Of a DNA stretch of 64,000 bases, positions 45,408 to 53,699 are shown piece after piece. The stretch spans positions 3,710,001-3,774,000 of the forward strand of contig NZ_CP162488.1 of the NCBI RefSeq assembly GCF_041242975.1. The letters are read 5' to 3'. The notes below the pieces were generated by a model, which saw nothing but the letters and a program-made list of their open reading frames with translations, ran no database searches and was not told where the DNA came from. This stretch comes from Xanthomonas sp. DAR 35659. GTDB lineage: Bacteria > Pseudomonadota > Gammaproteobacteria > Xanthomonadales > Xanthomonadaceae. Position numbers and translations under genes: made by a program. How positions within the stretch are numbered: position 1 is the stretch's first letter; every line of letters starts with the position of its first letter.

Positions 45408-46808
45408 ATGAATCGCAAGTCCGCATTGTCCCTGGCCCTGCTCGCCGGCATCGCCGGCCTGTCCTCCGCCGCCATCGCCGCCACTCCCCCAGCGGCCGAA
45501 ATGGACTCCGCACCGGTCCAGGCGCGTCCCGACGCGGCCGCGCTCGGCGGCGCCGAGCTGCGCAGCCTCGCCACCGGCAGCGCGCATGCGCCGCGCCTGA
45601 TCCAACTGGGCGCGCCCGACAGCGCCCAGGCCGCGACGATGAAGCAACTGCGCGGCCAGCAGGTCAAGCAGGGCCAGCCGCTGCAGATCGGCTTTTCGCG
45701 CAGCATCGCCAAGCCGGCGATCAACCTGCGCCGGCTGACGTGGCAGAACCTGCCCAGCGGCGCGCAGGTGACCAGCTTCGAGATCGTCTCCACCGATGCG
45801 GCCGCGCTGCGCGCGGCGCTGCAACTCAGCGCCAGCGGCGCCCAGCCGGGCGACCCGAGCAAGGCCATCTTCCGCTTCGCCGGCGACGACGGCCGCGTGT
45901 TCGAACAGAGCGGCGCCGATTTCGCCGGCAGCGAACCGGGCTGGTCGGCGGCGGTGGCCGGCGAGCGCCTGCTGGTGGAGATCGAACTGCCGGCCGGCCA
46001 GTATCCGCAGGGCTTCGCGCTGAAGATCCCGCAGGTCTCGCACATGGACATCAACCCCGTCGCCAGCGCGGACATGATGCGGCCGATGATCGGCGAGAGC
46101 GATTCGTGCGAGCGCGACATCGTCTGCCGCGCCAATCCCAGCAGCGGCTTCACCTCGGCCGCCAAGTCGGTGGCGCGCATGGTGTTCAGCACCAGCAGCG
46201 GCTCCTACCTGTGCACCGGCACCCTGCTCAACAACAGCAACTCGCCGAAGAAGTACCTGTTCTGGACCGCCGCGCACTGCATCAGCACCCAGACCGTGGC
46301 CAACACCCTGCAGACCTACTGGTTCTACGACGCAACCACCTGCAACGGCTCCACCGTCAACTCGGCCTACACCACCCTCAGCGGCGGCGCCTACCTGCGC
46401 CATGCCAACACCACCCGCGACACCTCCCTGCTTGAGCTGAAGACCGCTCCGCCCAGCGGCGCGTTCTACGCCGGCTGGAGCAGTTCGGCGATCGGCGCCA
46501 CCGGCACCGCGATCGAAGGCATCCACCACCCCGCCGGCGACGTGAAGAAGTATTCGCTGGGCAAGGTCACCGCGCTGTCCAGCTCGATCGACGGCAAGTC
46601 GCCGCTGTACCGCGTGCAGTGGAGCACCGGCGTCACCGAAGGCGGTTCCTCCGGCTCCGGCCTGTTCACCGTCAACAGCAGCGGCGCCTACCAGCTGCGC
46701 GGTGGCCTGTACGGCGGCACGTCGTACTGCAGCGCGCCGAGCGATCCGGACTACTACTCGCGCTTCTCCGACGTGTATTCGAGCATCCAGCCCTACCTGA
46801 GTCCGTAA
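45408..46808 (+). CDS. Secreted lysyl-endopeptidase-like trypsin-fold protease
   Basis: 466 residues. Signal peptide (LSLALLAGIAGLSSAAIA), a propeptide region to about 215, then a chymotrypsin-fold domain with TAAHC (histidine), DTSLLEL (aspartate) and TEGGSSGSGLF (serine). The catalytic domain layout, the disulfide-forming cysteines (SCERDIVC, YLCTGT, CISTQ, CNGS, YCSAP) and the absence of a C-terminal domain resemble Achromobacter/Lysobacter protease I (Lys-C). Extracellular protein degradation is likely. GAAGGAAG before ATG 45408 is a good ribosome site. Confidence 0.92.
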   Translation: MNRKSALSLALLAGIAGLSSAAIAATPPAAEMDSAPVQARPDAAALGGAELRSLATGSAHAPRLIQLGAPDSAQAATMKQLRGQQVKQGQPLQIGFSRSIAKPAINLRRLTWQNLPSGAQVTSFEIVSTDAAALRAALQLSASGAQPGDPSKAIFRFAGDDGRVFEQSGADFAGSEPGWSAAVAGERLLVEIELPAGQYPQGFALKIPQVSHMDINPVASADMMRPMIGESDSCERDIVCRANPSSGFTSAAKSVARMVFSTSSGSYLCTGTLLNNSNSPKKYLFWTAAHCISTQTVANTLQTYWFYDATTCNGSTVNSAYTTLSGGAYLRHANTTRDTSLLELKTAPPSGAFYAGWSSSAIGATGTAIEGIHHPAGDVKKYSLGKVTALSSSIDGKSPLYRVQWSTGVTEGGSSGSGLFTVNSSGAYQLRGGLYGGTSYCSAPSDPDYYSRFSDVYSSIQPYLSP

Positions 46809-46830
46809 ACGGCGCCTGGCGGGGCGCAGG

Positions 46831-46884
46831 CCTCGCAGCCGGTCCAGGCCACGCGGCAAGCGTGGCCTGGACCGGCTGCCGAGG
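46831..46884 (+). terminator. Very strong 20-bp hairpin downstream of the protease gene
   Basis: The arms 46835-46854 (starting GCAGCCGGTCC) and 46860-46879 are perfectly complementary over 20 bp around GGCAA, and CCTC/GAGG extends the stem beyond a one-base bulge. There is no U tract. The position, 22 bases after the protease stop, suggests a terminator or 3' end stabiliser. Confidence 0.75.
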
Positions 46885-46943
46885 TGGCGCCGGCGCACAG
46901 CGGTTACACTGGGGGGACATCCCTCACCACGGTAGGCATCCAC

Positions 46944-47096
46944 TTGGCAAAGCCCAACTACTCCTTCGAAAAACGCCAGCGCGAAATCGCCAAGAAGAAG
47001 CAGCAGGACGAGAAGGAAGCGCGCAAGCGCGAAGCCCGCGAGGCGTCCAAGGCCGCGAACACCCCCGAAACGAAGACGCCCGACAGCGGCGCCTGA
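46944..47096 (+). CDS. Small highly charged conserved protein (KPNYSFEKRQRE type)
   Basis: 50 residues from TTG 46944: MAKPNYSFEKRQREIAKK followed by a lysine/glutamate-rich helix. The opening KPNYSFEKRQRE is shared by a family of tiny proteins common in gammaproteobacteria and xanthomonads. An upstream ATG at 46884 would add an unlikely extension that overlaps the hairpin at 46831-46884. Function unknown; the composition suggests nucleic-acid or ribosome contact. Confidence 0.8.
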   Translation: MAKPNYSFEKRQREIAKKKQQDEKEARKREAREASKAANTPETKTPDSGA

Positions 47097-47481
47097 GTCC
47101 GGCAAGGCGGCGCGCGCTGACGTTTGCCAGCGCATGTCGACGTCCGCGCACAGCGGCGCCACCCGCGGCATGCATCGAACGGGCATCGCCAGGTGGCTAC
47201 GCCCGCCCGCTTTCGCCCGCCTGCTGAATCGGGCAGTGACGCCAATGGCTGGCGATCGGCCTTGCGGGCGCATGTCCAACGCCGGATCTCCGTTCTCCCG
47301 GCAGATCCCGCATCGACCAGTGGGGCTCGCTACGGACGAGCCGCCACCGCAGGTCCAGGTCGCGGCCCGGCGACCGACCTCGCACATCCAGTCGTCCAGA
47401 CGGACTGCACACGGCCTGCGCCAGATCACGCCGGCGGCGACGGCATGCGACCGCGCGATGCGGCCAATCGGATCGCGTCGC
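47097..47481. other. Intergenic region without a recognised gene
   Basis: 385 bases between convergent genes. Several long frames cross it, but their residues are arginine-, proline- and alanine-rich with no motif, as expected for GC-rich non-coding DNA. No hairpin with a U tract and no repeat of the types seen elsewhere in the window was found. Confidence 0.5.
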
Positions 47482-47655
47482 TCAGCCGACCTTCTTGGCC
47501 AGCATGGTGCCGAGCAGGAACAACACCAGCGCGATGGCGATGCCGGCCCAGAACAGGAACTTGGCGACCCCCATCGCCGCGCCCGCGGCGCCGGTGAAGC
47601 CGAGCGCGCCGGCGATGAGTCCGATGATGGCGATGATGATGGCCCACTTGATCAT
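47482..47655 (-). CDS. DUF1328 small membrane protein (YtjA-like)
   Basis: 57 residues with two membrane helices: IIIAIIGLIAGALGFTGAAGAAMGVAKFLFW and IAIALVLFLLGTMLAKKVG. This matches DUF1328, a widespread tiny inner-membrane family often induced by stress. GGGAGC precedes ATG 47655 on the minus strand. Confidence 0.92.
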   Translation of the reverse strand: MIKWAIIIAIIGLIAGALGFTGAAGAAMGVAKFLFWAGIAIALVLFLLGTMLAKKVG

Positions 47656-47801
47656 GTTGCGATGCTCCCGAATCCGATGAGGGAGCGCTGCGCCGGTCGG
47701 CGCAACGCCACGGTCGCCACGTGCGACCGCATCGCAGGCAATGCTAGTCAGCCGCTGATGCGCCGCATGTGAAGCGGCGCATGCGGCGCGGTGTGCCGAA
47801 T

Positions 47802-48380
47802 TCAGGCGGCACCAGTGGCCGGCGTAGCGGCGGTCGACGCGGACGGCAGCGTCGCGGGGAACCACTCCGCGCGCGCCAGCCAGCCTTGCAGGAACTTGTC
47901 GTCGACCGGACGCTCCTGCGCCAGCCGTCGGTAGTAGGCGATGCGGCCCTGGCGATACAGCGCATAGACCTGCGCCTGGTCGGCCGCCTGCAACGCCGCC
48001 AGCGTGACCGGCCCCATCTCCCCATCCACGCCCACGTCCGTCGCGCCCGACTGCTGCAGCACCCGCTGCAACAGCAGCACCGCTTCGGTCCCGGCGTTGA
48101 CGTAGAAATCGAACAGGATCTCGGCCAGCGCCTGCGTGGCGATCTGGTCGCCATCGAGCGGGGCCCAGTAGACCTGCTTGTAGAGGACGGCGGCCTGCTC
48201 CACCGTCAGCGCGCGCAAGGCGTCCAGCGTCGGCGCTTCGCCGAGCACGGGCTGCGCATAGCGCTGGAACGTCGCCAGGGTGATGCCGCGATTGGTGGCA
48301 CCGCCCGGATCGGCCGGATCGTCCACATAGCCCCCCTCGAACTTCAGCAATTGCGGCAGATACAGATCGAACGAGGCCAT
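47802..48380 (-). CDS. GH108-type muramidase (phage-like endolysin fold)
   Basis: 192 residues. FEGGYVDDPADPGGATNRGITLATFQRY is the catalytic signature of glycoside hydrolase family 108, with the glutamate in FEGG. The C-terminal part, VDGEMGPVTLAALQAAD, FLQGWLARA, is the predicted peptidoglycan-binding domain. No signal peptide is present, as in phage endolysins and some secreted effectors. It lies 117 bases downstream of a lipase gene on the same strand, with no phage structural genes around. Confidence 0.9.
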   Translation of the reverse strand: MASFDLYLPQLLKFEGGYVDDPADPGGATNRGITLATFQRYAQPVLGEAPTLDALRALTVEQAAVLYKQVYWAPLDGDQIATQALAEILFDFYVNAGTEAVLLLQRVLQQSGATDVGVDGEMGPVTLAALQAADQAQVYALYRQGRIAYYRRLAQERPVDDKFLQGWLARAEWFPATLPSASTAATPATGAA

Positions 48381-48497
48381 CGCGCTGCTCCTGGAAACCG
48401 TGAAGGGGCCGCGCCTGCCGCGGCATCGGCCGCGGCGCTGCGCCGCGAGGAACATCGCCACGCCGCACGCGCCTGCGCGCACGAGGCGGCCCGGCAC

Positions 48498-49469
48498 TCA
48501 TCCGGGCGCGCTCGCCGGCGACGGCGGGTCCATCGCCGCCCCCAACAGCCGCTCCGACGCGCGCGCGGCCAGTTCGATGTCGGCCCATGCCGGCCGCGGC
48601 GGCGCCGGCGGCACCGTGCTGAGCATCAACCGTCGCGGATCCTCGAAGTCCGGAAAGGTCCCGGTCCACACCTGCGGCGACAGCAGCAAGGCGTGCCGCA
48701 ACACCGTCTGCATGTTGACGATGGAATGCCGCGACAGCAGATGCACGAACAGCGCGCCGCGCACGTCATGCGCGGTGCGGAACTCCTGCCCCACCGGCAC
48801 GTAGCCGAAGGTGGACGGCGGCAGGGTCGGCACGTAGTCCCAATAGTTGAAGCAGCGGGTGCTGTCGGTGACCGCGATCGCCTGCGCGTAGGCCTGGCCC
48901 CAACTCGCCTCGCCGACCATCGGACTGCAGAAATTGATGTTGCAGGCGCGCAGATCAGGTTGCGAGAGCGCCAGATCCAGCGAAAACAGCTGACTCAGCG
49001 CGCCGCCCAGGCTGTGCCCGGTGACGTACACCTGGCGCGGCGCGAAGTGCGCCAGCAGCGCGAACAACTGTTCGCGCATCGACGCGCGCATGTTCCCGCC
49101 CTTGCCGTCGTAGATGCCGTAGAAGCCCGCCGACACCCGCGGCGTCGGCGCGACCGTGCCCGCGCTGGGAACGAAATCGGTGGTGGTGAAGTCCAGATCC
49201 TCGTACACGTCCAGGTCCGAGTCGGTGCCACGGAACGCGAACAGGCAGGTGCCGGCGTCCCCGGTGGACTGGAACAGCAAGCCGAACACTTCCTCGCTGC
49301 CGCCGAACGGATCGCCGTCCCAACCGGACCAGCGCGCGACCAACCGGTAGTCGGACGGCGCCAGCACCGGCTTGCCCTCGAACGCGGCATAGGCGGCGAT
49401 GCTGGCCTGGACCATCGCCAGGGTCAGCATCGGATCCAGCGGGGCTTGTTGCGGGGGTATCGCACTCAT
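48498..49469 (-). CDS. Class 3 lipase family protein
   Basis: 323 residues. The nucleophile elbow is VTGHSLGGALSQLFSLDL, followed by FCSPMVGEASWGQAY and WDYVPTLPPSTFGYVPVG, with a later histidine in HLLSRHSIVN. This is the alpha/beta-hydrolase lipase_3 fold. No signal peptide is found, which fits cytosolic storage or export through a contact-dependent system. It is followed by the GH108 gene, and a lipase plus a muramidase resembles an antibacterial effector pair, but no secretion genes are in the window. Confidence 0.87.
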   Translation of the reverse strand: MSAIPPQQAPLDPMLTLAMVQASIAAYAAFEGKPVLAPSDYRLVARWSGWDGDPFGGSEEVFGLLFQSTGDAGTCLFAFRGTDSDLDVYEDLDFTTTDFVPSAGTVAPTPRVSAGFYGIYDGKGGNMRASMREQLFALLAHFAPRQVYVTGHSLGGALSQLFSLDLALSQPDLRACNINFCSPMVGEASWGQAYAQAIAVTDSTRCFNYWDYVPTLPPSTFGYVPVGQEFRTAHDVRGALFVHLLSRHSIVNMQTVLRHALLLSPQVWTGTFPDFEDPRRLMLSTVPPAPPRPAWADIELAARASERLLGAAMDPPSPASAPG

Positions 49470-49764
49470 CGTCGATCGTCCTTTGCGAAAGAGCCGGTAG
49501 GGGGCGCACGCCATGGCGGCGGAGCAAGCAGCCAGACGCGGCGGCACCCAGTGTCCACCGCGGCGCGTCGTGCGTTTTCGATTCCGATCCCAGCGCCGCG
49601 GAGCGACCGCGCTTGTCTACGCGCGGTACCAGGCGCCCCGCTCGTCCCCGCACAGCGATGGCGCATGGCGTGACCTACACGCTCCGTCGACGCTTCCGTC
49701 ACGGCCTGCGCGCGCGGGCCGCCGCACAGTGCACCTACGCATTCACCCACGATCGGAGACCCGC

Positions 49765-50253
49765 ATGGCGAACCCGCAGGAACTGGAAGAGAAATTCTGG
49801 AAGGCACTGAAATCCGACCGCACGGTCATGCTCGGCCTGGACGGCGTCGAGGACGGTCACGCGCGGCCGATGACGGCGCAGTTCGAGGGCGACCGCGGCG
49901 GCCCGATCTGGTTCTTCACCTCCAAGGACAACGCCCTGGTGCAGAAACTGACCCAGAGCCGGCGCGTGATCGCCGCGTTCAGCGCCAAGGACCACGATCT
50001 GTTCGCCAGCATCAGCGGCACCCTTAGCGTGGACAACGACCAGGCGGTGATCGAGCGCCTGTGGAACGGCTTCATCGACGCCTGGTACGAAGAAGGCAAG
50101 GACGACCCGAAGCTGGCGCTGTTGCGCCTGGATCCCGACCACGCGCAGATCTGGCTCAACGGGTCCAGCCTCATGGCCGGCATCAAGGTGCTGCTGGGCA
50201 TCGACCCCAAGCGCGACTACCAGGACAAGGTGGCGGACGTGCCGCTGCGCTGA
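49765..50253 (+). CDS. FMN-binding general stress protein (pyridoxamine 5'-phosphate oxidase fold)
   Basis: 162 residues. ELEEKFWKALKSDRTVMLGLDG, PIWFFTSKDNALVQKL, VIAAFSAKDHDLFASISGTLSVDND and WYEEGKDDPKLALLRLDPDHAQIWL are the split-barrel fold of the general stress protein 26 family, of which a Xanthomonas citri FMN-bound member has been characterised structurally. The role is probably in redox or stress protection. GGAG precedes ATG 49765. Confidence 0.93.
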   Translation: MANPQELEEKFWKALKSDRTVMLGLDGVEDGHARPMTAQFEGDRGGPIWFFTSKDNALVQKLTQSRRVIAAFSAKDHDLFASISGTLSVDNDQAVIERLWNGFIDAWYEEGKDDPKLALLRLDPDHAQIWLNGSSLMAGIKVLLGIDPKRDYQDKVADVPLR

Positions 50254-50508
50254 GGCGCGCACCTCGCCGCGGTACGTCATCGCGACGTACCAGGCACGCG
50301 AATGGCCTTCTTCGCCGCCGCCGCGGCGCAGAAGGCGGAAAGCAGGCGCTGGGCGACGGCTCGCGCCACCCGTGCGTTCCGGCGGTATGGCCCGGACCTG
50401 CCGCCGTCACAGGCCGTCATCCCGCCGATCGCCACCCCTGCGCTGATGCGCGCAGCTGCGCCTTGACGCCATAATTGGCATCCACGCCAAACGCGCCAGG
50501 TCGTCCCG

Positions 50509-51495
50509 ATGCCACGCCGATTGTCCGAAGAGCAGCTCCAGGATGTGCACGAGCGCGCCTACGAGTGTTTCGAGACAGGGCAATTGGAGCAGGCGGCACG
50601 CCACTTCGCGACCCTGCTGACCTACGCGCCGGACGCGCGCTATTACCACTACATGCAGGGGCTGGTGCACAAGTACCTGCTGGACTGGCCGGTCTCGCTG
50701 CAGCACAACCTGCGCGCCCTGGCGCTGGTCGACGAACCCTACGAATCCGCACACTGGAACGCCGGCATCGCGGCGACCGCGCTCGGCGACTGGGTGCAGG
50801 CACGGGCGCAATGGGCCGCCTGCGGCATCGCCATTCCCGAAGGCGACGGACCGATCGAGACGGACTTCGGCGTGGTCAGCGTACGCCTGAACCCGTGGCG
50901 CGGCGGCGAGACCTTGTATGCCCGCCGCATCGACGTGGTCCGTGCGCGCCTGCTCAATGTGCCGTTGCCGGAAAGCGGCCACCGCTATGGCGACATCGTC
51001 GTGCATGACGGCGCCTCGACCGGGGAACGCATGTTCCGGGGCCGCGCGGTGCCGGTGTTCAACGCCCTGGCGCGCACCCAGCCGTCCCCCTTCCAGACCT
51101 TCACGGTGTTCGCGCACTGCCCGGCTCCCGCTGACCGCGACGCGCTGCGGTCGACGCCCGAGGACGGCGCGATCGGCCTGGTCGAGGACTGGACCAGCAA
51201 CCTGGCCAACTACTGCCTGCGCTGCAGCTACGGCGCCGTCGCGCACTCGCACCGCGAGGCGTCCGACACCGACTGGATGCCCGACCGCGACGTCGGCATC
51301 GCCGCCACCGACCGCGACGCGGTGGATGCCTGGTTGCGCGACTGGCAGGCCGGGGCACCGGGACGCCGCGTCGATGCGGTGGAAATGCGCCAGGTCGATC
51401 CGCCCGCGCGCGAGGATGGCACGGTGTGGTGGACATCGCCCGAGGATGCGGACGGCGAAGAAGAAGACGAGGACGAGGACGACGGGAAGTCCTAG
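50509..51495 (+). CDS. Tetratricopeptide-repeat protein, function unknown
   Basis: 328 residues. The N-terminal 110 residues are tetratricopeptide-like (ERAYECFETGQLEQAARHFATLLTYAP and HWNAGIAATALGDWVQARAQWAACG). The rest (FGVVSVRLNPWRGGETLYARRI, YGDIVVHDGASTG, TFTVFAHCPAP) is beta-rich and of a type I cannot name. The C-terminus is extremely acidic (DGEEEDEDEDDGKS). Similar architecture occurs in accessory and immunity loci, but no partner is adjacent. A repeat and an IS element follow directly. Confidence 0.75.
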   Translation: MPRRLSEEQLQDVHERAYECFETGQLEQAARHFATLLTYAPDARYYHYMQGLVHKYLLDWPVSLQHNLRALALVDEPYESAHWNAGIAATALGDWVQARAQWAACGIAIPEGDGPIETDFGVVSVRLNPWRGGETLYARRIDVVRARLLNVPLPESGHRYGDIVVHDGASTGERMFRGRAVPVFNALARTQPSPFQTFTVFAHCPAPADRDALRSTPEDGAIGLVEDWTSNLANYCLRCSYGAVAHSHREASDTDWMPDRDVGIAATDRDAVDAWLRDWQAGAPGRRVDAVEMRQVDPPAREDGTVWWTSPEDADGEEEDEDEDDGKS

Positions 51496-51523
51496 CGCAT
51501 CGGCGAGCGACCGGCGCCGTAGC

Positions 51524-51641
51524 GGAACCTCTAACAACCTGCTTTCGCCACAATCAAGCCAGATGCAGTTTTCCCTGTAGGAGCGGCTTTAGCCGCGACG
51601 AGGCGTTCCCGGGAAAGCCCGTCGCGGCTAAAGCCGCTCCT
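51524..51641. repeat. Left 118 bp of a composite palindromic repeat interrupted by IS110
   Basis: Begins GGAACCTCTAACAACC and runs through the REP-like palindrome (TGTAGGAGCGGCTTTAGCC at 51571 onward) to AGCCGCTCCT (51632-51641). It matches, in inverse orientation, the intact copy at 60693-60842. The missing 32 bases of this copy are found after the insertion element at 52871-52902; 118 plus 32 equals the 150 bp of the intact copy. Confidence 0.9.
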
Positions 51642-51644
51642 TGT

Positions 51645-51845
51645 ATCTGGACATGAGGCCCACGTGGCCTTATGTCTTCCGACTGATCATCGGAGCAGTG
51701 CGGGAAGCCCAGTCGCTCCTAAAGCCACGAGCTTGCATTGTAGATTGGCTCCCGCATTGCATATGCTGGCCCATCGGTGTCCGTACGGTATCCAGAGTCC
51801 GCCGCAGGCGTGAACTCGCATCCACAAGGCAGGACCGGGCGCAGC
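51645..51845 (+). ncRNA. Candidate IS110 bridge RNA (target- and donor-binding loops)
   Basis: Three structures follow one another. (1) A 5' hairpin 51651-51675 (10 bp, one G-U). (2) A target loop closed by 51695-51709 with 51747-51760. Inside it, AGTCGCTCCT (51711-51720) equals the left target AGCCGCTCCT except for one change that gives a U-G pair, and TTGTAG (51738-51743) pairs with CTACAG across the right junction; AAGC/GCTT (51722-51734) forms a hairpin between them. (3) A donor loop in which ACGGTATC (51785-51792) equals the element's right end and ACAAG (51824-51828) pairs with CTTGT at its left end, with the hairpin GAGT..ACTC between. Exact RNA ends are not visible. Confidence 0.75.
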
Positions 51846-51881
51846 GGTGATCGTGTTCACCCTACGATGGAGGAATTCCCC

Positions 51882-52853
51882 ATGTCCCCAGTCGTCGGTA
51901 TCGACGTCGCCAAACACCGTTTCGACCTGGCCATCGACCTGGCCAACGGCAAGTACCGCACCAAGGCCAAGCTTTCCAACGATCCGAAGGGGTTCCAGGC
52001 CCTACGGACGTGGCTGCAGAGCCATGCGCAGGCGGACAGCTGGATCGTGATGGAAGCCACCGGCACCTACCACGAGGCCCTGGCTGAGTTCGTGCACGCC
52101 TTGGGCTACCGCGTATGCGTCCTCAACCCGGCGCAGACGGCGCTGTATGCCCGCAGCCAGCTGACTCGGGTCAAGACCGATCGCAGCGATGCCAAGCTGA
52201 TCGCCAGCTACGGCCTGCGCCATGCGTCGCAATTGCGGCCGTGGCAGCCCGATCCGCCGGCGCTCAAGCACCTCAAGGCGCTGGTGCGTCGGCGCGAGGA
52301 CCTGCTGCAGATGCTGCAGATGGAGCGCAACCGCCTGGACGTCGCCGCGCCGGTGGTGCGCGCCTCGCTGCTAGAGACTATCGGCCAGCTGCAAGCGAAC
52401 ATCGCCCAGATCGAACGGGCCATCGACGACCAGATCGACCAGGATCCTACCCTGCGCGGGCAGCGCGAGCTGCTGGTCAGCATCGACGACATCGCCGAGA
52501 GGAGCGCGGCGCTGTTGCTGGCCGAGCTCGGCGACGTGGAGCGCTTCTCCCAGGCCTCGGCGGTGACCGCCTTCGCCGGGTTGAATCCACGGCTGCAGGA
52601 GTCCGGCAAGCGCAAGGGGCAGGCCTGCATCTCCCGTACCGGCTCCCCACGCCTGCGCGCCGGCCTGTTCCTGCCGGCCTTGGTCGCCATGACCCACAAC
52701 CCGGTCGTGCGTGCGCTGAAACAACGCCTGCGCGAACGCGGCAAGGCCAACAAGCAGATCATCTGCGCCGCCATGCGCAAGCTGCTGCATATCGCCTACG
52801 GCGTGCTCAAATCGCGCACGCCCTTCGACCCTCAAAAGGCCCTTGCCTGTTAG
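51882..52853 (+). CDS. IS110-family transposase (DEDD recombinase)
   Basis: 323 residues, full length. The N-terminal RuvC-like domain has VVGIDVAKHRFDLA (aspartate), WIVMEATGTYHE (glutamate) and VKTDRSDAKLIASYG (aspartates). The C-terminal Tnp domain has VTAFAGLNPRLQESGKRKGQACISRTGSPRLRAGLF with the serine typical of this family. GGAGG precedes ATG 51882 and ATG 51867 is a less likely start. No frameshift or stop is seen, so the element may be active. It would use the upstream RNA to choose donor and target sites. Confidence 0.95.
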   Translation: MSPVVGIDVAKHRFDLAIDLANGKYRTKAKLSNDPKGFQALRTWLQSHAQADSWIVMEATGTYHEALAEFVHALGYRVCVLNPAQTALYARSQLTRVKTDRSDAKLIASYGLRHASQLRPWQPDPPALKHLKALVRRREDLLQMLQMERNRLDVAAPVVRASLLETIGQLQANIAQIERAIDDQIDQDPTLRGQRELLVSIDDIAERSAALLLAELGDVERFSQASAVTAFAGLNPRLQESGKRKGQACISRTGSPRLRAGLFLPALVAMTHNPVVRALKQRLRERGKANKQIICAAMRKLLHIAYGVLKSRTPFDPQKALAC

Positions 52854-52870
52854 GGGGGAAGACGGTATCT

Positions 52871-52902
52871 ACAGGACACTTTCCGAAGTTACTAGAGGTG
52901 CC
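52871..52902. repeat. Right 32 bp of the interrupted composite repeat
   Basis: ACAGGACACTTTCCGAAG followed by TTACTAGAGGTGCC resumes the composite repeat that stops at 51641. Its end AGAGGTGCC is the inverted complement of the repeat's outer arm (51524-51532 with one substitution), as at 60691-60701/60834-60844. The remaining bases to the next gene (52903-53046) show no feature. Confidence 0.88.
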
Positions 52903-53046
52903 CATCGGCCGTCGTCGCGACCGCAAGGTTCCCCGCACGCCACCCTCGCCTCCAGCCGCGGACGCGTCTTGGTGGTCAGACGCCCCGATGTGCTCCACAG
53001 CCCATCTGCATGGGAACCTCGGCGGCAGCGCGCGGCTGCCGATGCA

Positions 53047-53529
53047 CTACCGCGTGGGCGCCGCCGCCGCGCGGTGCCCGTAGCTGAGCACGCGAGTCAG
53101 CCTCCAGCCGTCCGAATCCTGCCGCCACACCATCACGAACTTGGCGATCCCCTCGCAACGCCCGCTGGCTAGTTCGCAGAAGCGGTGTTCGCCCTCCTCG
53201 ATCGCGCCGAAGTCCTTGACCGGATAGACCCGCAGCGTCCCTTGCAACAGTTCGCGGCGGACCTTGCCGCAGATCCACTTGCGGGTGTTGTCGACCACGG
53301 TCTGGCGATCCCGGCTCACCCCGCCGGTATCGTGATAGAACTCCACGTCGGGCACGAACAGCGCCTCGAACGCCGCCATGTCGCAGCGGTTGTAGGCGTC
53401 GAACAGGCGCTGGTCCAGCGCCGCGACCGTGTCGAACAGCGGCCCCGCCGTGCTCTCGTCCTTCGGCTCGGCCGCGCGCGCCGTCGCCGCGCAGGCCAGC
53501 AACAGCAACCACGTCATGCAGGTCTTCAT
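53047..53529 (-). CDS. Secreted SnoaL/DUF4440-like protein (NTF2 fold)
   Basis: 160 residues. Signal peptide (MTWLLLLACAATARA), then LDQRLFDAYNRCDMAAFEALFVPDVEFYHDTGG, typical for the cone-shaped NTF2/SnoaL fold, and a closing WRQDSDGWRLTRVLSYGH. Such proteins bind small hydrophobic ligands or act as isomerases/hydrolases; here periplasmic and unassigned. It sits between the IS110 element and icmF. Confidence 0.85.
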   Translation of the reverse strand: MKTCMTWLLLLACAATARAAEPKDESTAGPLFDTVAALDQRLFDAYNRCDMAAFEALFVPDVEFYHDTGGVSRDRQTVVDNTRKWICGKVRRELLQGTLRVYPVKDFGAIEEGEHRFCELASGRCEGIAKFVMVWRQDSDGWRLTRVLSYGHRAAAAPTR

Positions 53530-53699
53530 CGTCGTGCCCCCGGCCACCGATGCGCCACTATGGGCCTCCGCGAGCGGTCGCGACAAGAGCGGACGACACG
53601 CGCGAAACCATGCGCGAAGCAGCCGGCGGCACGCGATGCGCTGGACACGCGCGCGACGGGCACACCGCTCCCGATCCCGCGACAACGGCCGCCGCCGCA

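Larger units (their letters stand above)
51642..52870 (+). mobile_element. IS110-family insertion sequence (1,229 bp) inserted in a REP-like palindrome
   Basis: The ends are defined by comparison with the intact repeat at 60693-60842. The interrupted sequence would read AGCCGCTC-CT-ACAGGACAC. At the left junction the CT (51640-51641) is followed by TGTATCTGG; at the right the element ends GACGGTAT-CT (52869-52870) before ACAGG. Both junctions thus share a CT core and there is no longer target duplication, as known for IS621-type IS110 elements. The layout also fits that group: about 240 non-coding bases at the left end, one transposase gene, and only 17 bases after its stop. There are no terminal inverted repeats. 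Confidence 0.9.

Noticed and set aside
47097..47481. Overlapping frames longer than 100 codons between the small charged protein and DUF1328
   Set aside because: Composition is arginine/proline-rich with no motif or ribosome site and typical of GC-rich non-coding sequence.
48498..51495. A type VI secretion or polymorphic toxin locus
   Set aside because: No VgrG, PAAR, Hcp, Rhs or other secretion genes are present; only the effector-like lipase and muramidase and a TPR protein hint at it.
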